From NCBI GenBank assembly GCA_964517135.1, contig CAZFBA010000017.1, positions 18,500-82,499 of the forward strand: a DNA stretch of 64,000 nt, in the 5' to 3' direction. The stretch is from CAZFBA01 sp964517135. Lineage in GTDB: Bacteria > Cyanobacteriota > Vampirovibrionia > JBFMGH01. Shown in pieces: positions 27,955 through 36,628 of the stretch. The notes under the pieces are model-generated. The model was not told where the DNA came from. It saw only the letters and a list, made by a program, of their open reading frames with translations, and ran no database searches. The translations under genes and the position numbers were made by a program. Positions within the stretch are counted from its first letter, which is position 1; every line of letters begins with the position of its first letter.

Positions 27955-28299
27955 TCAAAAGACAACTGATTCCTGAGACACTGGAAAACCCTCAAAAGAA
28001 TCTGGTGAAAAGTTGTGTCTTGAAAGCAAACTGATATTATTTATCTCTTTAATGATTCCTGTTTCAGCTATCTCAGAGTTACCCCTATTTATGTAATACT
28101 TTTTAAAAATTGTAACTGAAAAACAGCATAATAAAACAGCTAATACCTTTTTATTAAAATAGATTGCGCTTTTCAAACAATAGGTTTGATGTTTTGAAGG
28201 TTTTTTAGAACGATTAAACCTTCTTTTCTGTTGTATAGTTAAAGTTTGGCTGCAAAAAACAGTCTTGTGACTGTCATTTAATAACATAAATTGCTTCAT
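27955..28299 (-). CDS. Doubtful small hypothetical protein
   Basis: 114 aa; Lys/Ser-rich N-terminus, one possible transmembrane helix (KKVLAVLLCCFSVTIF, residues ~50-65) and a short polar C-terminus. ATG 28299 has no recognisable ribosome site. It is divergent from the radical SAM gene. A 30-bp segment of its 3' end (27996-28025, encoding HNFSPDS) recurs beyond the radical SAM gene at 30261-30290, again open in the minus direction up to a TAA. The segment may therefore be repeat-derived rather than a functional gene. Confidence 0.35.
   Translation of the reverse strand: MKQFMLLNDSHKTVFCSQTLTIQQKRRFNRSKKPSKHQTYCLKSAIYFNKKVLAVLLCCFSVTIFKKYYINRGNSEIAETGIIKEINNISLLSRHNFSPDSFEGFPVSQESVVF
27996..28025. 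repeat. 30-bp direct repeat flanking the radical SAM gene, left
   Basis: 26 of 30 bases match 30261-30290 (core GGTGAAAAGTT). The pair brackets the single gene at 28374-30197. Confidence 0.55.
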
Positions 28300-28373
28300 A
28301 CTTTGTTCACTAACTATTTTGTAACAATTCTGGTATGATTGTTTATGAGAAAATTTTATTCAGGGTATGAAGT

Positions 28374-30197
28374 ATGAAAGTATTATTAGTATTTCCACCA
28401 CAGTGGACCCCATTCTCTCCGCCTCTGACACTGCCTGTATTAACAGGCTATCTGAGACATAATGGTATTGAAACAATTCAAATCGATGCCAACGTAGATT
28501 TTTATAACTATATTCTCTCTAAAGACTTTATTAGAAAAGTTAAAAGTCATGTTGATACCTTTATGGATAGATGTAACAACATGATTGGTACTGAAAAAAA
28601 CCTTGATATACTGCCAGAAGAAAGCAGAATTAAATATAATGTCATAAAGGGTATCTTTAAAGACCTTGGCCCCTGGTGGCCAGACCTTGAAACCAATACC
28701 GAGCGAGCTGTTGCTATTCTTAAGGATCCTGAGAAGTTTTTTCAACCACTCTGCCTTGCTGAAGCCATTTATCATTTGAAATATTCTCTTCAGGCCTGTG
28801 GGCTTGCATATTTTCCTTCTGACATTCTCTTAAATTACTACAGTAACTTTAATTACAAGCTTAATACTGAGTCATTAAAACTGGCCTCAGAAGATAAAGA
28901 AGGGAATATATTCTTAGAATATTATGAGAAAAAGCTTATTAATCGAATTACCTCTGAAAAGCCTGATATAGTAGGCATTTCAATTAACTGCAATACTCAA
29001 TTAATAGCTGGAATAACTCTTGCTAAAAAATTGAAGTCTGTTTTACCCCACTCTCATATCAATATAGGTGGCAATTTATTTACTAGAACCAGAGATGTAA
29101 TAGAAAATAACCCCGGTATATTTGATAATATGCTTGATACAGTGATTTTAAGCGAAGGAGAATTGCCTCTATTAAAGCTGGTAGAAGCTATAAGAGATAA
29201 AAACAATGATTATACAAATGTGCCAAATTTAATTTATAAGAAAAATAGTAATATTATTGTAAACAAAGAGAATGAGGCCGAAAACATTAATAACCTTCCG
29301 GCACCTGATTTTAAGGGGTTAGATTTTACCCAATATTTGAGCCCGGAGACTATATTCCCTGTTCAGTCGTCACGGGGATGTTACTGGAAGGGTTGTAGCT
29401 TCTGTGATCATCATCATGGCTTTAAGTATACTGTTAAGACCCCTCAAAAGCTTATTGCAGAACTTAAAGAACTGACTGAAAAATTTAATGCAAAATATTT
29501 TTATTTTGTTGATGAGGCAATATCGCCCAACTATATGAAAAATATGTCTAAACGTATTATTGAAGAGCTTCCTGGTATTTCATGGTATACCTGTGCACGT
29601 GCTGAAGAAGGTTTCACAAAAGAAGTCTGTGATGTGGCTCAGAAAGCTGGTTTAAAGCTTATTTTATGGGGGTTAGAATCAGGGTCTGAAAGGGTTCTTA
29701 AGCTTATCAACAAGGGTATAACTAAAGATACTTACCTTAAAATACTCAGAAATTCTTCAGATGTCGGTGTATGGAACCATGCCTTCGTTTTCTTTGGCTT
29801 TCCTTCAGAAGAACTGGTAGAAACCATTGAAACAACCAATATGCTTGTAGAAAATAAAGACATTATTCACTCATACGGAATGGGACCATTCAGTCTTGGC
29901 AAGTATTCTCCTATAGCCAACAACCCGGATCAGTTTTTTATTGACTATATAGCACCAACAGATCAGGAATTTGCGACGGCAACAGATAATTTTACTACTA
30001 CACAGGGGCTTACACGTGATGAAGTGAATAATATTGTTCTTTATAATACTGAATACTGTGCAGAGATGTATGGTTACCCGCTTTGGCTCAGTATTGGCGG
30101 TTATAAAGATCATATTTTCCTTTATCTCAGTAAATATGGTCCTAAAGTACTTTCTTATTCTCCTGATGAGGCTGTACAGGCGTTTGGATCGTTCTAG
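28374..30197 (+). CDS. B12-binding-domain-type radical SAM protein
   Basis: 607 aa. The N-terminal ~260 residues start with LLVFPPQWTPFSPPLTLPVL and contain VGISINCNTQLIAGITLAKK, the pattern of the cobalamin-binding-like Rossmann domain of class B radical SAM enzymes; the canonical DxHxxG B12 ligand is not evident. The radical SAM core begins near residue 325 with SSRGCYWKGCSFCDHHHG; the three Cys have CX4CX2C spacing, one longer than canonical CX3CX2C but seen in this subfamily. Later blocks are FVDEAISP and LILWGLESGSERVL. The protein probably carries out radical methylation or another modification; substrate unknown, and there is no precursor-peptide or clear pathway neighbour. Confidence 0.85.
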   Translation: MKVLLVFPPQWTPFSPPLTLPVLTGYLRHNGIETIQIDANVDFYNYILSKDFIRKVKSHVDTFMDRCNNMIGTEKNLDILPEESRIKYNVIKGIFKDLGPWWPDLETNTERAVAILKDPEKFFQPLCLAEAIYHLKYSLQACGLAYFPSDILLNYYSNFNYKLNTESLKLASEDKEGNIFLEYYEKKLINRITSEKPDIVGISINCNTQLIAGITLAKKLKSVLPHSHINIGGNLFTRTRDVIENNPGIFDNMLDTVILSEGELPLLKLVEAIRDKNNDYTNVPNLIYKKNSNIIVNKENEAENINNLPAPDFKGLDFTQYLSPETIFPVQSSRGCYWKGCSFCDHHHGFKYTVKTPQKLIAELKELTEKFNAKYFYFVDEAISPNYMKNMSKRIIEELPGISWYTCARAEEGFTKEVCDVAQKAGLKLILWGLESGSERVLKLINKGITKDTYLKILRNSSDVGVWNHAFVFFGFPSEELVETIETTNMLVENKDIIHSYGMGPFSLGKYSPIANNPDQFFIDYIAPTDQEFATATDNFTTTQGLTRDEVNNIVLYNTEYCAEMYGYPLWLSIGGYKDHIFLYLSKYGPKVLSYSPDEAVQAFGSF

Positions 30198-30260
30198 GTT
30201 TAAGTTCTTACAGTTCAGTATTTTTTGAAGACCACCTAATCAATAACAAAATGCAATGTT

Positions 30261-30290
30261 AAGAATCCGGTGAAAAGTTATGCTTTGAAA
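30261..30290. repeat. 30-bp direct repeat flanking the radical SAM gene, right
   Basis: Partner of 27996-28025. Read on the minus strand it encodes KHNFSPDS then a stop, matching the C-terminal region of the doubtful 27955 ORF. Confidence 0.55.
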
Positions 30291-30331
30291 TATCTATTGC
30301 AGTTCTTTTGGGCTCAGATGATTTAAAACAA

Positions 30332-30355
30332 ACAGGGCAGTTTGATCTGCCCTGT
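30332..30355. terminator. Bidirectional terminator between radical SAM and TpsB genes
   Basis: Perfect 9-bp stem ACAGGGCAG / CTGCCCTGT with a 6-nt loop; TTTGTTTT follows on the minus strand, where it ends the TpsB gene. Confidence 0.75.
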
Positions 30356-30384
30356 CTTATATTATGAAAGTCTTTTAACAACTA

Positions 30385-32052
30385 CTAGAATGGATTTGCC
30401 TGAAGGCCAAAGTGCATTCTGGCTGTTGGTTGCGGATCTTCTCTGCGACCAAGGGCAAAGCCCCAGTCAATTCTGCCACTAACATACTTGGTAATTGCGC
30501 CTCTGAGACCAAAACCAATACCTGTTAGATAATCAGTATGGTGAGCAGTGGTTCCATCCAAGAATGTTCCACCGTGATCAATGAACAATACGCCTCTTAT
30601 TCTGTCTCTTACAGCAAGTTTACCAATATGTTTAGGTAATGGTAAAGGAACTCTCAGCTCAGCACTGAAGAAGTATCCTTTATCACCAATTAAGAGACCT
30701 TCTGAATAGCCTCTAACTGTAGAGCTGCCGCCAAGCTGGAACTGTTCAACAGGAGGTAAATTATCACCTGTCAGCTGTGTAGCACCTCTAAAGATACCAA
30801 TAACACCGTGTCCAAAGTTATGGAGTCTTGTTACTGAACCATCGTACTTAAAGAAGCGGGAACTACCACCAAGAAGATCAAGACCATTAACGAAAGCATG
30901 TCTTGACATCCATCTGCCCCATTTGTCACGATATTCAAAATTAAGTGCTGCTGTTAAGGTTCTTACTTGAGTCGGGCTAAGCCTTAAGTCAAAAGCGTTA
31001 ATGTGTGTATATACCTGACGGAAGTTTACACCCATTTCTCCTGTGAAATCAAATTTTCTTGTAGATATAAACGGGTGGGTAACAAAACCGCCATAATTAT
31101 AAGACTGACCGGTAATATCAAGGGGTTTAAATGGCCCTTTGGTAATTTTAATATTACTGAAAGCAAAAGAGCCGCCCAGTCTTGTGCCATATTTTCCGAC
31201 AGGGAAGCTATAGTTTGAATAAGCAACATCAGTTGATTTTGCTCTTGAATAACCCATTACAAATCTATCTCTGAAACCAAAAAGGCTATCAGAAGAGAAC
31301 GCAACTCCACCACGCAGAACACCAACAGTACTTCTGCCGGTGTTGTCAAATGTACCGCTCAGATGGAACGGAAACGGGTCATTAGCAACAAGCTGAATAT
31401 CTGTTTCGCCAACTTCTTCACCGGGTTTCAGGCTGGCTCTTAATTTGACAATATGCTGCCTGTTAAATTTTAAAATATCGTTTTCAAGTTCTTTGAGGTC
31501 AAAAAGTTCACCGGGCTTTTCAGAGATTCTTGCTTCAATGTAGCTCCGTTTAGTCCATTTATTGCCTTCGATAGAGATGTTTCCTACACGGCCTTCAATC
31601 AGTTTTATAGTTATAATACCACTTTTAACTGTTTGAGGTGGCAAATATGCTCTTGCTGTAATGAATCCTTTTTTTACATATAGAGCATTAATATCATTGG
31701 TAATATCTTTGAGTTGATCAATACCAAGTTGTTTACCAACATACTTGCTGGTAATACTATTAATTTCTTCTTCAGACAAGATTTCAGACTGATTAATATC
31801 AAATTGTCTGACAAGAACCTTAACCTGTCCATCATCCATAGTCTGGGGTTGTCTTGTATCAGGCTCCACTTCTTCTACATCGGCCTGCGAAGATTGATCA
31901 TCTTCGATAAAATCTTCATTTCTCTCAAGCTGTGTTTCTTTAGGAGTACTTTCTTCTATTGCCCCGGCGTCTGGCATAGGATTCTGTGCATAAACACTTT
32001 GAGAAAAAATAAAGAAAGTTACTAAGAGGCTGTAAATAAGTTTATTTTTCAC
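30385..32052 (-). CDS. TpsB/FhaC/ShlB-type outer-membrane transporter
   Basis: 555 aa with a signal peptide (cleavage near VYAQN), an acidic linker (~25-75), POTRA modules (~76-230, for example KLIEGRVGNISIEGNKWTKR) and a C-terminal 16-strand-type beta-barrel. The barrel carries the loop-6 signature VRGYSEG (LGGSSTVRGY) and ends in phenylalanine as outer-membrane proteins do. TpsB proteins export one large beta-helical TpsA partner through the outer membrane. No TpsA lies nearby, so the substrate is unknown; an Omp85/BamA-like assembly role is the alternative. The start is GTG 32052, preceded by CCGGGGG. It is direct evidence for a diderm envelope. Confidence 0.88.
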   Translation of the reverse strand: MKNKLIYSLLVTFFIFSQSVYAQNPMPDAGAIEESTPKETQLERNEDFIEDDQSSQADVEEVEPDTRQPQTMDDGQVKVLVRQFDINQSEILSEEEINSITSKYVGKQLGIDQLKDITNDINALYVKKGFITARAYLPPQTVKSGIITIKLIEGRVGNISIEGNKWTKRSYIEARISEKPGELFDLKELENDILKFNRQHIVKLRASLKPGEEVGETDIQLVANDPFPFHLSGTFDNTGRSTVGVLRGGVAFSSDSLFGFRDRFVMGYSRAKSTDVAYSNYSFPVGKYGTRLGGSFAFSNIKITKGPFKPLDITGQSYNYGGFVTHPFISTRKFDFTGEMGVNFRQVYTHINAFDLRLSPTQVRTLTAALNFEYRDKWGRWMSRHAFVNGLDLLGGSSRFFKYDGSVTRLHNFGHGVIGIFRGATQLTGDNLPPVEQFQLGGSSTVRGYSEGLLIGDKGYFFSAELRVPLPLPKHIGKLAVRDRIRGVLFIDHGGTFLDGTTAHHTDYLTGIGFGLRGAITKYVSGRIDWGFALGRREDPQPTARMHFGLQANPF

Positions 32053-32251
32053 TTTCGTAACCCCCGGTTTTATTCATGTCGGTCGTTAACATTAAATTTT
32101 AAAAATAATGAAAAAGCAATCATTATTTTTGTATCTCCTTTCGAGATATATATCAGAACTATTATAATAAGCTCTGTGGATTAATATATCATTTAAAGAA
32201 TTGATGTTGAGTATTTTTATAAAATTTTAATTTATGCTATACAATGCAATT

Positions 32252-32683
32252 TCAAGTGTATAGACCTACAACATTAACGTTAAAGGGTCTTTCAAGTATT
32301 AATTCGCCAAGCAGTTCATTTTTTGTTTCTTCTGAATCTTTGATATCAAAAGATTCTTTATAAACCTGAAAAGAAAAGCCTTTGTCATTATCTATAATAA
32401 GGCCAAGATTCTTGACGACAGCAGTATAAATATGTGTATTATCTACGATTTCAACATCTGCAAACCCAATTTTTTTGGATTCTTTTTCAGGAATTTGAGT
32501 TGCAATATGGATTCTGTGCTTACCTGATTCCCAGCCCGGGCCGCATATAATTGCCAGATCAAACTTACCTTTTGCGGGCAATTCATTTACTGCCAGGTGC
32601 TGACAGACATCCATAAATGAAAAAATGCCATGATCATTGCGAACAACTTCTCTTGCCAGTATCAAATATTGTGATGGTTGCAT
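32252..32683 (-). CDS. Hypothetical protein, DUF6941-like
   Basis: 143 aa, soluble, beta-rich. The layout GIFSFMDVCQHLAVNELPAK, FDLAIICGPGWESGKHRIHI and the late ELILERPFNVNVVGLY recalls the uncharacterised DUF6941 family (small proteins, role unknown). The preferred ATG is 32683, with AAAGGA nine nt upstream; the ATG at 32692 directly abuts that site and cannot use it. Stands alone upstream of the TpsB gene on the same strand with a 200-nt gap. No function can be given. Confidence 0.7.
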   Translation of the reverse strand: MQPSQYLILAREVVRNDHGIFSFMDVCQHLAVNELPAKGKFDLAIICGPGWESGKHRIHIATQIPEKESKKIGFADVEIVDNTHIYTAVVKNLGLIIDNDKGFSFQVYKESFDIKDSEETKNELLGELILERPFNVNVVGLYT

Positions 32684-32805
32684 GGTTGCCATTCCTTTAA
32701 CTAAATTACATAACTACATTTAAATAAACAACTTTATCTAATCAATTTTTATACCAGAAATGATAATTTTTTGCATGTTAAAACTCTCTTTTATTCAATG
32801 CAATA

Positions 32806-33363
32806 TTAAAGGTTATTCCAGTTCAGCATATCAGGAGTAATGCGCTGTTTTAAGCTGGTATTATAAGGCAAAACCCCTCTGTATTTAAGGTATTTAAGGA
32901 GGTCATTAATATCGCCATCCCACATAAATACTTTATCTACCTTTTCAGGAAAAACTGGCACGGTAGTTTTTTTAATAACTTCAACGTTAAATAAATCGTA
33001 TTTTCTGCTGCCTGAAGAATAGATTAAGAGAGGTTCTGATAGTTTTCCATCATTATAGATAAACCATATGTATAAGGGTTGCTTTGTTATTTCACCACTT
33101 TTAAAATAGCCACCCTTACCGGTTTTTTGTGTGTATTGATAAAGATTATCGTGAGTTTCGCTCATGTTCAAGCTGTAATTTATCTGCCAGTTAGACCAGT
33201 CATTATTATATAACCCCTGCCAGTAGCGGGTTATTTTATACTCATCTCTGTCATAAACCTGTAGAGAGGTAGCAAGAACCATACCACACAGTGCAATAGA
33301 CAGTATAAATATAAAAACCGCACTTAATAAAACAGCAATTTTATTTTTTGTCGTATCATACAT
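32806..33363 (-). CDS. Hypothetical membrane-anchored protein
   Basis: 185 aa. One N-terminal transmembrane segment (about residues 8-32, IAVLLSAVFIFILSIALCG) acts as anchor or uncleaved signal. The rest is a periplasmic domain rich in Tyr and Trp (RYWQGLYNNDWSNWQINYSL). No family recognised. ATG 33363 is preferred over an upstream GTG (33375) that lacks a ribosome site. Isolated gene between the MazG-like and DUF6941-like genes, same strand. Confidence 0.6.
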   Translation of the reverse strand: MYDTTKNKIAVLLSAVFIFILSIALCGMVLATSLQVYDRDEYKITRYWQGLYNNDWSNWQINYSLNMSETHDNLYQYTQKTGKGGYFKSGEITKQPLYIWFIYNDGKLSEPLLIYSSGSRKYDLFNVEVIKKTTVPVFPEKVDKVFMWDGDINDLLKYLKYRGVLPYNTSLKQRITPDMLNWNNL

Positions 33364-33503
33364 CTGCTCAAGCACCCTGAAATTTAAATTATCATTAAAA
33401 TTTTAATAATGATTTGATTAAAAAATTGATCAATAGCGTATTTAAGCTATTAAAAATTATTTTAGCTCTTGTGGAGTAGATTTTTTAAAAATTTAATATA
33501 ATA

Positions 33504-33872
33504 TTAATCCGGCAGCTGGTCATATTTTTTAGCAGACCCTTTTGCTTTTTCTACCGGATATTTCAGGGCATTCTTTTTAAGTTTTTCCTTAACTATATTA
33601 TCAATATCAACATTAAGTTGATCAGAAATCATTAGTATATATATAATTACATCAGCCAGTTCTTCTTTGACTCTGTTATAATAGTTAGTTTCAGGAAGTC
33701 TGGTTTCTATTTCGGCATCATTTTTCCATAGAAATAGTTCAAGCAGTTCAGAAGTTTCGATGTTAAGACCAATAGCAAGATCTTTAAGTTTGTGAAATTG
33801 TTTCCAGTCTCTATCGTCTCTAAATATTTTGACCAGACGTAACAGTTCTAATAGATCCGGTGATTTGTTCAT
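33504..33872 (-). CDS. MazG-like nucleotide pyrophosphohydrolase
   Basis: 122 aa, all-alpha. The Mg-binding EXXE...EXXD arrangement of the MazG/dCTP-pyrophosphatase (RS21-C6-like) group is visible in LNIETSELLELFLWK and VKEELADVIIYIL. Enzymes of this group hydrolyse (d)NTPs to monophosphates, cleaning the nucleotide pool. ATG 33872 is preceded by GCAGGT; an in-frame TTG at 33914 lacks a ribosome site. The length matches single-domain members. Substrate not determinable from sequence. Confidence 0.88.
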   Translation of the reverse strand: MNKSPDLLELLRLVKIFRDDRDWKQFHKLKDLAIGLNIETSELLELFLWKNDAEIETRLPETNYYNRVKEELADVIIYILMISDQLNVDIDNIVKEKLKKNALKYPVEKAKGSAKKYDQLPD

Positions 33873-34148
33873 TGTTAATACCTGCTGTTTCTTTAATTTG
33901 ATTTCAGAGTACAAAATACTGGAAATTCAGTCAAAAAAATTTAAATTACTCCTTACAAAAGTTTATAATTAATGACAAAAATTACGATTATACAGGTAAT
34001 AGAAGAAAACTTTTTCTAAAAGTGTCAGGTTAGTTGTCAGTTTAAATTTATATATTTTCTTAATATTTGAATTTATAGATAATGTTACAAAATCTAAAAT
34101 AATATAATCATTCTACCCTGAAAACTTGTAGAATTGTAAATGATGTAA

Positions 34149-34177
34149 TTGAAAACTCAAATTTAATCTTGTAAAAT
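34149..34177 (+). promoter_or_regulatory. Promoter of tRNA-Ser
   Basis: TTGAAA (34149-34154), exactly 17 nt, TAAAAT (34172-34177). Predicted start about 34184, some 37 nt before the tRNA. Confidence 0.6.
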
Positions 34178-34220
34178 AATCTTTGAACGAAGACCGTTTG
34201 GTGAAAAAAGGACTTCTTGC

Positions 34221-34307
34221 GGAGGAGTGCCTGAGTGGTTTAAAGGAGCGGTCTTGAAAACCGTCGTAGTCTTTTGGCTACCGGGGGTTCGAATCCCTCC
34301 TCCTCCG
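34221..34307 (+). tRNA. tRNA-Ser (UGA anticodon)
   Basis: 87 nt with a 7-bp acceptor GGAGGAG / CTCCTCC, discriminator G, TTCGAAT T-loop, anticodon loop CTTGAAA (anticodon TGA) and the long variable arm of type II serine tRNAs. The 3' CCA is not encoded (TTT follows). It reads UCA and related codons. Confidence 0.96.
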
Positions 34308-34340
34308 TTTTAAGGATATAAGCAACCTCTAAATAAGCTT

Positions 34341-34363
34341 AAAAAGCCCCAGTGGGGGGTTTT
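34341..34363 (+). terminator. tRNA-Ser terminator
   Basis: AAAAGCCCC and GGGGGGTTTT form a hairpin with a short AGT loop, ending in TTTT. Confidence 0.7.
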
Positions 34364-34435
34364 AACATGTATAATTTGTGTTTTTTAACCTCCGACAACA
34401 ATTTTAAGTTATTCAGAGATCCCAACAGATTATCA

Positions 34436-35131
34436 TCAAAGGCCAGAATTTACTCTTTTAGGTTTTGAAATAGATGGTGTTTGCAAATATACCGGCTTAA
34501 AATGATACCAGGCAAACTCTTTTTTAGCATTATTAGCCGTTTTTAATTTTTCTTTAGCCAGAGACGTTAATATTAAACCGAAGTCCTGTTCAAAATCTTC
34601 AAAACACAGGGGTGAATGGCTTTCAAGTATTTCAAATAGTGCCTTTTCTGTAATAATTTGAAAATCCTTATCTTGAATGTATTCAAATACATCTTTATTG
34701 AGTTTAAGGGCTGGTGCATGTATTTCTTGATTATCAGGCCCGTATTCTCCTGTATACCATTTAGAACGCCTGGCATCCAGTATGACCAGTTTTGGTTTGT
34801 CAGAATTACAGGCATTTGCATAGATCTCAAGAGATGAAACACCTACTACAGGTATATCAAGAAACTGCCCCAGGGTTCTTGCTATTACTCCACCTGCACG
34901 AATACCTGTAAAACTGCCAGGGCCACTATTAATAGCTATGAAGTCAATTTCTGATGGGTTTATATTATTATTTCTAAACTCTTCTACCATAGCAGGTATC
35001 AGCATGGCACTATTATACTTTCGTGGTGTGCTCAACGCATGTCTTATAGAAAGGGGTTTATTGTCCTTTTCAAGGACAAGATACATCTTTTCTGTTGCTA
35101 TATCAAAGCTTACAATTAACATAATGTTCAT
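34436..35131 (-). CDS. tsaB: tRNA threonylcarbamoyladenosine biosynthesis protein TsaB
   Basis: 231 aa of the ASKHA fold. The signature NSGPGSFTGIRAGGVIARTL and the N-terminal SFDIATEKMYLVLE identify TsaB (YeaZ), the dimerising partner of TsaD in making t6A37 of ANN-decoding tRNAs. It overlaps the 3' end of tsaE by 20-29 nt (ATG at 35131 or 35122), so the pair is translationally coupled. The C-terminal domain is complete. TsaD is not in the window. Confidence 0.93.
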   Translation of the reverse strand: MNIMLIVSFDIATEKMYLVLEKDNKPLSIRHALSTPRKYNSAMLIPAMVEEFRNNNINPSEIDFIAINSGPGSFTGIRAGGVIARTLGQFLDIPVVGVSSLEIYANACNSDKPKLVILDARRSKWYTGEYGPDNQEIHAPALKLNKDVFEYIQDKDFQIITEKALFEILESHSPLCFEDFEQDFGLILTSLAKEKLKTANNAKKEFAWYHFKPVYLQTPSISKPKRVNSGL

Positions 35132-35597
35132 CCAGTTTGCTGAGTAGCCTTTGAGGCTTTTTGCCTTCTGCTATTATCTTAATGTGACGTTTATCAGAGA
35201 AGTCTTCTTCATAGGAAAAATGTATTTCCAGGCGATCAACAAGCAGGTTATTTTCTGAAAACTCTGCCCATTCAACAAAAGTTATTGCTGCCGGGTCACT
35301 GGAATATTCTTCCAGCTCTGAAAGTATTGACTTTACCCCTTCTTTTTCAAGCCTGTAGAGGTCGAAGTGATACAGAGGAAAATTACCACTCACATACTCA
35401 TTAATAATAACAAAGCTCGGGCTGGTTATTTCTTCTTCAATACCTAATTGAGCACCACAATATTTAACAAAAGTTGTTTTGCCAGTACCTATGCTGCCAT
35501 ATAAACAAACTAAAATGCCAGGCTCAAGGATATTTGCAAATATACGTGCTAATGTTTCAGTATCTGCAAGGGTATTAAGCTTCAGTTCAAGTTCCAT
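35103..35597 (-). CDS. tsaE: tRNA threonylcarbamoyladenosine biosynthesis ATPase TsaE
   Basis: 164 aa. Walker A LYGSIGTGKTTFVKYCGAQL, then TSPSFVIINEY, FDLYRLEKEGV and ITFVEWAE (Walker-B-like) are diagnostic of TsaE (YjeE), whose ATPase activity drives turnover of the TsaBD complex. ATG 35597 is preferred because GGAAG lies six nt upstream; ATG 35609 starts only a few bases after the U-run of the upstream RNA gene and has no ribosome site. It forms a coupled pair with tsaB. Confidence 0.94.
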   Translation of the reverse strand: MELELKLNTLADTETLARIFANILEPGILVCLYGSIGTGKTTFVKYCGAQLGIEEEITSPSFVIINEYVSGNFPLYHFDLYRLEKEGVKSILSELEEYSSDPAAITFVEWAEFSENNLLVDRLEIHFSYEEDFSDKRHIKIIAEGKKPQRLLSKLDEHYVNCKL

Positions 35598-35616
35598 TAT
35601 AGCTTCCATTAAAAAC

Positions 35617-35791
35617 GTTCCAGCAACAGACCGCCTCGAAGTGACCCGCAGGTCGCTCCAGGTGGGTGCCCGCCTGAACAGCTTCCGTTTCCTGTAATAT
35701 GTTCACCAGGTATACTTTGCTATTCTAGAGCCAGGGCTCCCTTTTTAAGAAAAGTTGTCCGGATCATATAAAAGCAATCCGTCACTGGAAC
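35617..35791 (-). ncRNA. ssrS: Candidate 6S RNA
   Basis: A ~175-nt transcript on the minus strand. Its 5' end GTTCCAGTGACGGATTGC (35791-35774) pairs with its 3' end GCGGTCTGTTGCTGGAAC (35634-35617) over 18 positions, the first seven perfect Watson-Crick and the rest including G-U pairs. The interior keeps the order of elements seen in known 6S RNAs (a GGTGAACAT block, then GCACCCACCTGGAGC and GGGTCACTTCGAGG). TATGAT (35803-35798) sits 7 nt before the predicted start, and TTTTT follows the 3' stem. The segment is markedly GC-richer than its surroundings. 6S RNA sequesters sigma70 polymerase in stationary phase. The family call rests on remembered consensus; the structured-RNA call is firmer. 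Confidence 0.7.
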
Positions 35792-35797
35792 ATTTAT

Positions 35798-35803
35798 ATC
35801 ATA
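35798..35803 (-). promoter_or_regulatory. -10 box of the candidate 6S RNA
   Basis: TATGAT on the minus strand, spaced seven nt from the first base of the closing stem. The -35 region is poorly matched (TACAAA-like). Confidence 0.5.
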
Positions 35804-36226
35804 ACACATGACAAAGGTGAATTTGTAGATGGGTTTTATAAAGATATTATTTAATTGATTTTTCATGCTAAAGTCTTTAATAACAGGGTTTTAAGGGCAA
35901 AATAAAATTTTGTTATTAGCAAAACCCTTGCAAGAAAGTTGAATACGGGGTTGTTATAAAAATATACAATTTTTTTCATCTCTAAAAATCGACCTGTTGG
36001 GGGGATAGTGTATATTTGTGTACTATTCCGGCTTATATTTAGTACTGGATAAATCATTTTTTAGAATGTAATATATTAGAAGAAAACATTATTACCTTTG
36101 AATTTACTAGCCAGAAAAATCTATTTAGCCAATAAAATTTTTTGTTATCACAGCGCCCACGCTGATTTTATATATTTAAATAGTCCAGAGTAGTTTGTAG
36201 TTTTATATGGAGATTTAGGGGACCTT
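35804..36226. other. 0.4-kb gap without a visible gene
   Basis: AT-rich intergenic DNA. A 64-codon minus-strand ORF (35863-36057) has no ribosome site and no coding character and is not accepted. The right end holds the leader of the 36227 gene. Confidence 0.5.
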
Positions 36227-36562
36227 ATGATTGACTTAGAAGTGCATAATTTCCTTGGGTCTGAAAGATCCATTCAGGAAGAATTGTCTCCAAGAGACCT
36301 TCTGTTTCTTAAAAATCTTACCAGATATGGCTTAACGCTGATAGAAATCAAATTATCTCCTATTTGCCCGATTAATGGCAAGCAGATTTCTGAAATCGAG
36401 CTCCCTGAAGGGGCTATTCTTATCAATGTAATTCATAATGAAAGAAGTCATTTTCCTGATGAAAATACTGTTCTTGAAAATGGAGATATTGTTTATTTTC
36501 TGGCATCCAGATATGCTGAAAATGATTTAAGAGAAATATTTACACCTGACGAATATCTATAA
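36227..36562 (+). CDS. RCK_C (TrkA-C)-domain protein
   Basis: 111 aa. Residues ~35-110 match the RCK C-terminal domain fold: LTLIEIKLSPICPINGKQIS, LPEGAILINVIHNERSHFP and VLENGDIVYFLA. The domain senses small ligands (for example c-di-AMP in some K+ transport systems) and normally sits on transporters or with RCK_N. Here it stands alone with a short acidic N-terminus, so it may be a loose regulatory subunit of a cation transporter encoded elsewhere. AGGGGAC precedes ATG 36227; a strong terminator follows. Confidence 0.8.
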   Translation: MIDLEVHNFLGSERSIQEELSPRDLLFLKNLTRYGLTLIEIKLSPICPINGKQISEIELPEGAILINVIHNERSHFPDENTVLENGDIVYFLASRYAENDLREIFTPDEYL

Positions 36563-36576
36563 AATCAAATATCTAT

Positions 36577-36614
36577 AAAGAAAGGGGCTGCATAAAAAGC
36601 AGTCTCTTTCTTTT
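36577..36614 (+). terminator. Terminator of the RCK_C gene
   Basis: AAAGAAAGGGGCTGC (36577-36591) pairs with GCAGTCTCTTTCTTT (36599-36613) with one or two mismatches and a T-rich tail. Confidence 0.75.
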
Positions 36615-36628
36615 GTTAAATTAAGACT

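Noticed and set aside
35863..36057. 64-codon minus-strand ORF upstream of the candidate 6S RNA
   Set aside because: No ribosome site and no coding character.
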